Assembly (NCBI GenBank): GCA_902790475.1
Contig: CADASG010000046.1
Location: 1 to 47,277, forward strand
Source of the DNA: an uncultured Ruminococcus sp.
GTDB taxonomy: Bacteria > Bacillota > Clostridia > Oscillospirales > Acutalibacteraceae
DNA: 47,277 nucleotides
Direction: 5' to 3'
Positions 1-6,238 of the stretch are shown here, piece by piece. Numbering within the stretch: position 1 is the stretch's first letter; every line of letters starts with the position of its first letter. Both the position numbers and the translations under genes were made by a program. The notes under the pieces are model-generated. The model saw only the letters and a list, made by a program, of their open reading frames with translations, searched no databases and had not been told where the DNA came from.

Positions 1-95
1 TCTCGGCAAGGCGACAGCCTTACCTCAATTTATTTGTGCAACCTGACGAAAAATCTTACTGCGCAATCCGCACACCTGAATTATGCGGTATTGCC
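1..95 (-). mobile_element. MITE-like element, copy 1 (cut by window start)
   Basis: This is the reverse-complement copy of the dispersed element also found at 10306, 15935, 25911 and 39753. Its right end is the terminal inverted repeat ending ATACCGCATAATTC when read on the minus strand, and it is followed by TTAA at 96-99, the same 4-bp flank seen on both sides of the 25911 copy. The internal block with the palindrome AAGGCGACAGCCTT (about 9-22) is shared with the other copies. The far end lies outside the window. It has no coding capacity. Confidence 0.8.
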
Positions 96-99
96 TTAA

Positions 100-330
100 T
101 GAGCGCCGAAGCGCTCAATTCATGCCGCAGGGCGGCTATTCACGGCGAAGCCGATTCATGACCAACGGTCTGTTCATTCCTGTTCCCGGCGTAAGTTGTT
201 GTATGAAACGCGGGATCGCCGATAAACGCGGTCGCAGGAATGAATAGTCGCTTCGCGGCATGAATAGACTGCATCATGAATGGTTGCTTCGCAGCGTGAA
301 TTGCAGCGATGCCGCATGTTTTTTCCCAAT
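100..330. repeat. Inverted-repeat-rich non-coding segment
   Basis: This segment has no credible gene. It holds several imperfect copies of a TGAAT...GCTTCGC...ATGAAT unit in both orientations. TTCATGCCGC (about 119-128) pairs with GCGGCATGAA (about 257-266), and TTCATTCCTG (about 172-181) pairs with CAGGAATGAA (about 234-243). A further unit, TGAATGGTTGCTTCGCAGCG, lies near 277-296. The whole could fold as one long hairpin. It may be a second MITE or REP-like family, or a decayed element next to MITE copy 1. It ends just before the rplU promoter. Confidence 0.6.
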
Positions 331-343
331 AGCAAAATCGCTA

Positions 344-372
344 TTGACAATCAAGCCCCTTTGTGGTATAGT
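344..372 (+). promoter_or_regulatory. Sigma-A-type promoter of rplU operon
   Basis: A perfect -35 box TTGACA (344-349) and a -10 box TATAGT (367-372) are separated by 17 bp. Transcription would start near 379 and give a leader of about 80 nt before rplU. Confidence 0.85.
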
Positions 373-378
373 ATATAA

Positions 379-450
379 GCCGCATACTGTGGGTCGTAAG
401 CAGCGTTTGATAAAATGCTCACCCGACGGTAGCGAGCCCATTGTAAAGGA
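379..450 (+). promoter_or_regulatory. Putative L21 leader RNA
   Basis: The leader between the promoter and rplU is short and structured. AGCA and TGCT can close an inner hairpin, GGGT can pair with ACCC around it, and a second GGG can pair with the CCC near 438. Position and size fit the autoregulatory L21 leader known ahead of rplU in Firmicutes. I assign it by context and fold, not by a covariance-model match. The ribosome site AAAGGA (445-450) follows directly. Confidence 0.5.
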
Positions 451-458
451 TTGAAAAT

Positions 459-767
459 ATGTACGCAGTAATTCAGACAGGCGGCAAGCAGTACAAGGTA
501 ACCAAAGACGAAGTTATCTTTATTGAGAAGCTTGACGTTGAGGCAAACGACACCGTAACATTTGATGTTGTTGCTGTAGGTACCGACGACGGTATCAAGG
601 TAGGCACACCCATTCTGACCGGCGCCAAGGTTTCCGGCGAGGTTATCAAGAACGGCAAGGGCAAGAAGATCAGAGTTGCCACCTACAAGCCCAAGAAGGG
701 TGAAAAGAGAGTGAAGGGTCACAGACAGCCTTACACACAGGTTAAAATTACTTCTATCGAGGCGTAA
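459..767 (+). CDS. rplU: 50S ribosomal protein L21
   Basis: The protein has 102 residues, the usual length, and starts MYAVIQTGGKQYKV, the conserved L21 N-terminus. The basic C-terminal part with KPKKGEKRVKGHRQPYTQVKI matches the family's rRNA-binding tail. L21 binds 23S rRNA in the large subunit. The start follows AAAGGA by 8 nt. Its stop overlaps the next start as TAATG, so prp is probably translationally coupled. It is first gene of the rplU-prp-rpmA operon, the standard Firmicute order. Confidence 0.97.
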   Translation: MYAVIQTGGKQYKVTKDEVIFIEKLDVEANDTVTFDVVAVGTDDGIKVGTPILTGAKVSGEVIKNGKGKKIRVATYKPKKGEKRVKGHRQPYTQVKITSIEA

Positions 768-1084
768 TGATCTCGGCAGTTTTTACGGCAAAAGGCAATA
801 CGCTCACGGGTTTTGAGATCAGCGGCCATTCGGGTTACGCTGAGGAGGGACAGGACATCATTTGCGCTGCGGTCAGTTCCGCCGCTCTTATGACAGCCAA
901 CACCGTCACTGAGATCCAAAAGCTTTCCGCCGATATCGCCGTAGACGACGGATTCTTAAAACTGGATCTGTCACCAAAGGACGCACAGACCGCAAGCGTA
1001 GCGCTTGAGGGTTTGCGGCTCCATTTGACGGCTCTTTCACAGGAGCATCCACAATTTATAAACGTAACAATTTCGGAGGTGTAA
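767..1084 (+). CDS. prp: Ribosomal-processing cysteine protease Prp (YsxB family)
   Basis: This 105-residue protein lies between rplU and rpmA, the fixed place of Prp in Firmicutes. His21 in GHSGYA and Cys33 in DIICAAVS are the family's catalytic His and Cys, spaced 12 residues apart as expected. Prp removes the N-terminal extension of L27 before ribosome assembly. Its partner here carries exactly such an extension ([10 protein letters not shown] in rpmA), so enzyme and substrate are both present. The start overlaps the rplU stop by one base. Confidence 0.93.
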   Translation: MISAVFTAKGNTLTGFEISGHSGYAEEGQDIICAAVSSAALMTANTVTEIQKLSADIAVDDGFLKLDLSPKDAQTASVALEGLRLHLTALSQEHPQFINVTISEV

Positions 1085-1088
1085 GGTA

Positions 1089-1373
1089 ATGCTTAAAATT
1101 AACATTCAGTTATTCGCTCATAAAAAAGGTATGGGTTCTACCAAGAACGGTCGTGACAGTGAGTCAAAGCGTCTCGGCGTAAAGCGTGCGGACGGTCAGA
1201 AGGTTCTCGCAGGCAACATTCTGGTAAAGCAGAGAGGAACCCACATTCATCCCGGTGCTAACGTAGGCAGAGGTTCCGATGACACTCTGTTCGCGAAAAT
1301 CGACGGCGTTCTTCGCTTTGAGCGCGTCGGCAAGGACAGAAAGCGCGCAAGCGTTTATCCTGTTGAGCAGTAA
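1089..1373 (+). CDS. rpmA: 50S ribosomal protein L27 with cleavable N-terminal extension
   Basis: The 94-residue protein contains the L27 signature [17 protein letters not shown] and the [10 protein letters not shown]-type segment (here [10 protein letters not shown]). The first ten residues, [10 protein letters not shown], match the Firmicute extension (compare MLKLNLQFFA) that Prp removes, leaving a mature protein starting HKKG. The mature N-terminus reaches the peptidyl-transferase centre. The gene starts 5 nt after prp and is followed by a terminator. Confidence 0.97.
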   Translation: MLKINIQLFAHKKGMGSTKNGRDSESKRLGVKRADGQKVLAGNILVKQRGTHIHPGANVGRGSDDTLFAKIDGVLRFERVGKDRKRASVYPVEQ

Positions 1374-1383
1374 TAAAGGAACT

Positions 1384-1416
1384 AAGGGTGAGTTGCAACG
1401 ACGACTCACCCTTTTA
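1384..1416 (+). terminator. Intrinsic terminator after rpmA
   Basis: A perfect 10-bp stem AAGGGTGAGT / ACTCACCCTT (1384-1393 and 1404-1413) has a 10-nt loop and a short T run. It lies only 20 nt before obg, so obg may depend partly on read-through, as I see no clear separate promoter. Confidence 0.85.
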
Positions 1417-1435
1417 TGATTTTTAGGAGAATGTC

Positions 1436-2707
1436 ATGTTTGTAGATAAAGCGCATATTCATATCAAGGCAGGCGACGGCGGCGACGGCGCCGTTTCGTT
1501 TCACCGGGAAAAATACGTTGCGGCAGGCGGCCCCGACGGCGGCGACGGAGGACGCGGCGGAAATATCGTCTTTGTCGGGGATTCCAATTTGTCCACGCTT
1601 GCCGATTTCCGCTACAAGCGCAAATACGCCGCAAAGCGCGGCGAAAACGGCAAGGGCGGACGCTGCCGCGGCAAAAACGCCGAGGATCTGATCATCCGCG
1701 TACCCGTCGGCACCGTGATAAAAGAGGAGAGCACAAACCGCATTCTTGCGGACATCTCCGACACTGAGCCGTATGTCGTCGCGCGCGGCGGCAAGGGCGG
1801 CTGGGGCAATCCGCATTTCGCGACCCCCGTCAGACAAGTGCCGAGATTTGCAAAGCCCGGACTTCCCGGCGAAGAATACGACGTTGTGCTCGAGCTGAAG
1901 CTGCTTGCCGACGTCGGCTTGGTTGGCTTCCCCAACGTGGGAAAAAGCACGCTGATCTCGGTGGTCTCACAGGCAAAGCCCGAAATCGGCAACTACCACT
2001 TCACCACTATCACTCCGGTGCTCGGCGTGGTGCGAATGGAGGAGGGTTCATCCTTCGTAATGGCGGATATCCCCGGTCTGATCGAGGGCGCGTGGCAGGG
2101 CACGGGACTGGGACACCAATTCCTGCGCCATGTGGAGCGCTGCCGTATGCTGGTGCATATCGTAGACGTGTCCGGCAGCGAGGGCAGAGACCCGAAAGAG
2201 GATTTTGAAACGATAAACGCGGAGCTGCGCAAGTTCAACCCCGAGCTTGCCGAGCGTCCGATGGTCGTGGCAGGCAACAAGTGTGACATGGCTACCGACG
2301 AGCAGATCGAGGATTTCAAGCGGTACGTCAACGAACAGGGCTACGAGTTTTTCCCGATAATGGCGGCGATCCGCTACGACGTAGATCCGCTGCTCAATAA
2401 GATACGTGAAATGCTCGCTTCACTGCCGCCGATCACGCGTTTTGAGCCCGAGCCGCCTCCCGTGGTAAATGTGGAGGACTTCGACGACCACAGCGTAAAT
2501 ATCCGCAATGTCAACGGTATCTATGTCGTTGAGGCAGACTGGCTGCTTCAGGTCATGCGCGGCGTAAATTTTGACGATTACGAAAGTCTGAACTACTTTC
2601 AAAAGGTACTGCAAAACGGCGGCGTGTTTGAGGCGCTGCGGCAAAAGGGTTGTCAGGACGGCGACGCGGTTTCTATTTACGACGTTGAATTTGACTTTAT
2701 GGATTAG
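1436..2707 (+). CDS. obg: GTPase Obg/CgtA
   Basis: The 423-residue protein has the three Obg parts. A glycine-rich N-terminal Obg fold fills about residues 1-157 (many GGDGG and RGGKGGWGN runs). The G domain starts near 160 with P-loop GFPNVGKS, then the G3 motif DIPGLIEGA and the G4 motif NKCD. A C-terminal OCT domain covers the last 70 or so residues. Obg is an essential GTPase in 50S assembly and stringent-response signalling. GTPase switch residues read EGAWQGTGLG instead of the more usual EGAxxGxGLG with Ser/Glu; this is minor. The start has TAGGAGA upstream. Confidence 0.97.
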   Translation: MFVDKAHIHIKAGDGGDGAVSFHREKYVAAGGPDGGDGGRGGNIVFVGDSNLSTLADFRYKRKYAAKRGENGKGGRCRGKNAEDLIIRVPVGTVIKEESTNRILADISDTEPYVVARGGKGGWGNPHFATPVRQVPRFAKPGLPGEEYDVVLELKLLADVGLVGFPNVGKSTLISVVSQAKPEIGNYHFTTITPVLGVVRMEEGSSFVMADIPGLIEGAWQGTGLGHQFLRHVERCRMLVHIVDVSGSEGRDPKEDFETINAELRKFNPELAERPMVVAGNKCDMATDEQIEDFKRYVNEQGYEFFPIMAAIRYDVDPLLNKIREMLASLPPITRFEPEPPPVVNVEDFDDHSVNIRNVNGIYVVEADWLLQVMRGVNFDDYESLNYFQKVLQNGGVFEALRQKGCQDGDAVSIYDVEFDFMD

Positions 2708-2715
2708 GTGAGCAT

Positions 2716-3102
2716 ATGAGTGAAAATCAACGAACGGCGGCGGACGCGTATTCGCCGCTGACCCTCGCCTTTGTGGGTGACGGCGTTTATGATCTGCTGG
2801 TGCGTGAGTATTTGGCGCGGCAGGGCAACCGTCCCGTGGGAGAGCTGAACCGCCGTAAGGTCGCGCTGGTAAAGTGCGAGAGTCAGGCATCGTTTGCAAA
2901 GGCGCTGATGCCCGAGCTCAGCGAGCGCGAGCTGGCGGTGTACAAGCGCGGCAGAAACGCCGCTCCCAAGTGTACGCCGAAGCACGGCAGCGTAGCCGAT
3001 TATCACAGCGCCACGGGACTGGAGTGTCTGTTCGGCTATCTTCATCTCAACGGCGAAAGACAGCGGATAGAGGAACTGTTCGCTGCTATTTTACAGATGT
3101 GA
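2716..3102 (+). CDS. mrnC: Mini-ribonuclease 3 (MrnC)
   Basis: This 128-residue protein is a lone RNase III catalytic domain without a dsRNA-binding domain. LAFVGDGVYDLLVREYL is the active-site helix with the conserved acidic residues, and the C-terminal YHSATGLECLFGYLHL carries the second acidic motif. In Bacillus the enzyme matures 23S rRNA ends. It lies 8 nt after obg with AGGTGAG ahead of the ATG, so it is likely co-transcribed with it. Confidence 0.93.
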   Translation: MSENQRTAADAYSPLTLAFVGDGVYDLLVREYLARQGNRPVGELNRRKVALVKCESQASFAKALMPELSERELAVYKRGRNAAPKCTPKHGSVADYHSATGLECLFGYLHLNGERQRIEELFAAILQM

Positions 3103-3133
3103 TTAAAATTAAACAAAAATAAACAAAAAAGTA

Positions 3134-3162
3134 TTCCATTATCATGATATTTGTGTTATAAT
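3134..3162 (+). promoter_or_regulatory. Extended -10 promoter of the amylase gene
   Basis: TGT followed by TATAAT (3154-3162) is an extended -10 element. A weak -35, TTCCAT (3134-3139), sits 17 bp upstream in an AT-rich region. The same TGTTATAAT string occurs ahead of three other genes in the window. Confidence 0.7.
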
Positions 3163-3215
3163 AATTTTACCGGCACAACAAAAATAACCATTCCGTGATA
3201 AAGGAAGTGTTATAT

Positions 3216-5231
3216 TTGCAAAAAAGAATAATAGCGGCGGTTTTGTCGGCGCTGACGGTTTCTGCCTCGGCAGTTTGCTTTGCAGGCTGCGGCGACAATG
3301 CGAAGGAACAGAAATCACAGCAGCTGTCGGTTGACTTCAAAACAGCCGACAAGGTTGCCGACGGCGCTATATTGCAGGCGTTCAGCTGGGACTTCAACAC
3401 GATCAAGGCGTCCATGGCGGATATCGCCGCGGCAGGCTTTTCAGCCGTTCAGACCTCTCCGATAAACGAATGCTTCAAGGGTGAGGGCGGCGGCATGGAG
3501 CTGTACGGAGACGGCAAGTGGTATTACCACTATCAGCCCACCGATTTTAAGATCGGCAACTACCAGCTCGGCACTCGCGACGAATTCAAGTCCATGTGCA
3601 GTGAAGCGCACAAGTACGGCGTAAAGGTGCTTGTAGACGTTATCGCAAACCACACCACCACCACGCTGAGCGCGGTTTCGGATGATCTGATCAAAGCCGG
3701 CGGCGGCAGTCTTGAGACGTTGTATCACAAAGGGACTGCTCGCGATATCGCCGACTATGAGAACCGTTTGCAGTGTACGACCTACAAAATGGGCGGTCTG
3801 CCCGATATCAATACGGAGCGTCCGTCGTTTCAGGATTACTTCATAGAATTCCTCAACGACTGTATCGCCTGCGGAGCGGACGGCTTTCGCCATGACACCG
3901 CGAAGCATATTGGTCTGCCCGACGATCCCAAGGAGGACGACGGCTTCAAAAACAACTTTTGGGAGCGCGTCACCAAGGAGATCGACAACGCCGATAAGAT
4001 GTTTATCTACGGCGAGGTGCTCCAAGGGGGCGGCGACCGTCTTGAGGACTATATCAAAGCCATCGGCAGAACCACAGCCAGCACCTACGGCGACAAGATA
4101 CGCAGCTCGGTCATCAACGGCTTTATCGACACGTCGAACGTTAAGGAGTACTGGGTGGACGGCGACAAGCTGAGTATGGTCACCTGGGTGGAATCCCATG
4201 ACAACTATATCAACAACGGAAACTGGGCGCAGATGACCGACGATCAGGTGATCAGCGCGTGGGCTATCGTCGCATCGAGAAAGGACGGCACTCCGCTGTT
4301 TTTCTCGCGTCCTTACGCGAGCGCTCCCGACAGCGAGTGGGGCATGAACCGTATCGGCGCTCAGGGCAGCGATATGTATAAGGACAGGCGCGTAAGCGCG
4401 GTAAACTTTTTCCGCACCGCCATGATCGGCGAGGATGAAACGCTTGTCAATCCGCATGACAGCTCCGCCGCTTTGATGATAGAACGCGGCAAAAAAGGCG
4501 CGGTCATAATCAACATCGACAAGGAAGCGCTGAATGCTGACTTTGAGATCGATCTGCCCGACGGAGAGTATACCGACCGCGTTGACGGCAAATCGGTCTA
4601 CACGGTCAAAAACGGCAGGCTCACGGGCGGATCTGTTAAGCCGAACGGCGTGGTCGTGCTGTATAACGACGGCTATACCGACTACGCGCCCTGCGCCAAC
4701 GTAGGCGTGAAAAAGGGTACTGAGTTTGTGACAACGGACGACAGCATCAAGGTCACGCTTACCCTTGAAAACGCCGAAAAAGCGGAGTATAAGATCGACG
4801 GCGGCAGCGCGCAAAGCTTTAAAAACGGCGACACCGTTACCGTGAAAAGACCCTCTGACGGAGAGGTCGTAAGGCTGGAAATGACTGCGGAAAACGCGCA
4901 GGGAGTAAAAACCTACGAGCGTGCGGAATTCACCTTCCGCGAGGATTACCTGCTGAAAGAGGGCGATAAGCTCCTGTTCCGAAAGCCCGACAGCTGGGGG
5001 GACGCTTACGCCTATATCTACAACGCCGACGACGATGAAAACAGCGTTTGGCCCGGCGATCAAATGACAAAGGAAAGCGACGGAGAATACAGCTACACCC
5101 TTGAGGACGACTTCCGGTCGCCGCTGGTGATATTCAACGACGGTCAGGAAGAAAACGGAATGCAGTATCCCGAGGCAGGAGCTAAAGGATTAAAAGCCGA
5201 AAAAGATAAAACCTATCAAATAAAACAATAA
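3216..5231 (+). CDS. Lipoprotein alpha-amylase, GH13, with CBM26-like C-terminus
   Basis: The 671-residue enzyme hydrolyses alpha-1,4-glucan at the cell surface. Residues 1-24 are a signal peptide ending in a lipobox (FAGC, Cys25), so it is probably membrane-anchored. GH13 regions are clear: DVIANH near 140, GFRHDTAKH with nucleophile Asp227, YGEV with acid/base Glu267, and ESHDN with Asp329. A beta-rich linker of chitobiase/Big type (about 500-575) precedes a starch-binding CBM26-like module (about 583-671; SWGDAYAYIY, WPGDQMT, VIFNDG). I chose the TTG start because AAAGGAAG lies about 8 nt upstream and it begins a proper signal peptide; an in-frame GTG at 3195 adds seven residues and has no ribosome site. 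It carries no dockerin. The SseB-like gene follows after 12 nt. Confidence 0.93.
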   Translation: MQKRIIAAVLSALTVSASAVCFAGCGDNAKEQKSQQLSVDFKTADKVADGAILQAFSWDFNTIKASMADIAAAGFSAVQTSPINECFKGEGGGMELYGDGKWYYHYQPTDFKIGNYQLGTRDEFKSMCSEAHKYGVKVLVDVIANHTTTTLSAVSDDLIKAGGGSLETLYHKGTARDIADYENRLQCTTYKMGGLPDINTERPSFQDYFIEFLNDCIACGADGFRHDTAKHIGLPDDPKEDDGFKNNFWERVTKEIDNADKMFIYGEVLQGGGDRLEDYIKAIGRTTASTYGDKIRSSVINGFIDTSNVKEYWVDGDKLSMVTWVESHDNYINNGNWAQMTDDQVISAWAIVASRKDGTPLFFSRPYASAPDSEWGMNRIGAQGSDMYKDRRVSAVNFFRTAMIGEDETLVNPHDSSAALMIERGKKGAVIINIDKEALNADFEIDLPDGEYTDRVDGKSVYTVKNGRLTGGSVKPNGVVVLYNDGYTDYAPCANVGVKKGTEFVTTDDSIKVTLTLENAEKAEYKIDGGSAQSFKNGDTVTVKRPSDGEVVRLEMTAENAQGVKTYERAEFTFREDYLLKEGDKLLFRKPDSWGDAYAYIYNADDDENSVWPGDQMTKESDGEYSYTLEDDFRSPLVIFNDGQEENGMQYPEAGAKGLKAEKDKTYQIKQ

Positions 5232-5243
5232 CGGAGGATAATC

Positions 5244-6065
5244 ATGAGCGAACTGAAAAATGTAAAAATGGAAGGCAGCGACGTACCTGCCGAAAAAATA
5301 AAAAATCCCAAGCTGTGCAAGGCTATTGAGGCTATGCAGGAGGACGGCAGCCCCGAGAACATCAACGAGATGATTAATCAGGTAGTAGAGGCGAAGTTCA
5401 TTCTGCCGGCTATCGTAAAGCAGATCCCCAACGCGCGCACCAAAAACGGTCAGACCGTAATGAGCAATTCCACTCAGGTGCAGTTCCGTTTGCTTGAAAA
5501 CGGCAACAAGGAAAAATTCTTCGGCGTTTTCACCGATATCGACGAGCTGGTAAAATGGCAGGGCGCAGGAGACGCGCAGAAGGTAGTCACCGATTTTGAC
5601 AGCATTGCCGAAATGGTTTCCGACCCCAATGCCGATATCAAGGGCTTTGTTATCAACCCCTTCGGCAAAAGCGTTACCTTCCCCAAGCCCATGGCTATCG
5701 GTATCAAGCAGCAGCGCGATTACATGCGCCGTGAGAAGAACACCCTCAAGCAGGGCGCAGAGGTCAGATTCAGCGAGCCTGAGGATTATCCGATAGATAT
5801 GATGGCGGCGCTTATCAACCATTTCAGCACCGAGCCCGGCGTGAACGCGGCGTTTTTGAGGATGCTGGAGCAGGACGGCAAGATGAGCTACTTCATCGTA
5901 GTTGACTTTATCGGCAATATGGAGCAGACCTTCGACGCTATCGCCGAGGTCGCAAAGCCCTTTATCGACGAGGACAACGAGCTTTCCATGATGCCCTTCT
6001 CAATGGAATTCGCCCGCAACGCCGTCAAGGATATCGAACCCTTCTATCAAAAACAAGAGGACTGA
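5244..6065 (+). CDS. SseB-family protein
   Basis: The 273-residue protein has an N-terminal SseB-type region (about 35-150; VQFRLLENGNKEKFFGVFTDIDEL and VINPFGKSVTF are typical) and an SseB C-terminal region (about 165-260). Family members are cytoplasmic proteins of poorly known function; the name comes from a rhodanese-linked enterobacterial protein and says little here. No signal peptide is seen. A strong ribosome site, ACGGAGGA, precedes the ATG. It lies 12 nt after the amylase gene and before a strong terminator, so the two form an operon; a functional link to starch use is only inference from that. Confidence 0.75.
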   Translation: MSELKNVKMEGSDVPAEKIKNPKLCKAIEAMQEDGSPENINEMINQVVEAKFILPAIVKQIPNARTKNGQTVMSNSTQVQFRLLENGNKEKFFGVFTDIDELVKWQGAGDAQKVVTDFDSIAEMVSDPNADIKGFVINPFGKSVTFPKPMAIGIKQQRDYMRREKNTLKQGAEVRFSEPEDYPIDMMAALINHFSTEPGVNAAFLRMLEQDGKMSYFIVVDFIGNMEQTFDAIAEVAKPFIDEDNELSMMPFSMEFARNAVKDIEPFYQKQED

Positions 6066-6090
6066 TCGCTCCTTGAAATACTCCTTTACC

Positions 6091-6136
6091 GTCGTCCCGG
6101 CAAGACAACCGTCCTGCCGGGACGACAGCTTTTTTT
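6091..6136 (+). terminator. Strong intrinsic terminator after the SseB-like gene
   Basis: A perfect 12-bp stem GTCGTCCCGGCA / TGCCGGGACGAC (6091-6102 and 6115-6126) with a 12-nt loop is followed by seven T residues (6130-6136). Confidence 0.95.
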
Positions 6137-6145
6137 ATAAAAATA

Positions 6146-6174
6146 TTGCATGAGCTCAATAGGTATGTTATAAT
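6146..6174 (+). promoter_or_regulatory. Promoter of the CotH-dockerin gene
   Basis: TTGCAT (6146-6151) and TATAAT (6169-6174) are separated by 17 bp, and the -10 is extended by TGT. The leader to the ATG at 6239 is about 58 nt and very AT-rich. Confidence 0.85.
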
Positions 6175-6238
6175 AAAACTACTAATAATTATAATAAATA
6201 TTATTTGTTATAACAGAAGAAAGAGAGGCGATCATTCT

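Noticed and set aside
3441-5063. Very long open frame on the minus strand across the amylase gene
   Set aside because: It mirrors a well-supported GH13 gene with all catalytic motifs, has no ribosome site or family features, and reflects GC-rich codon bias.
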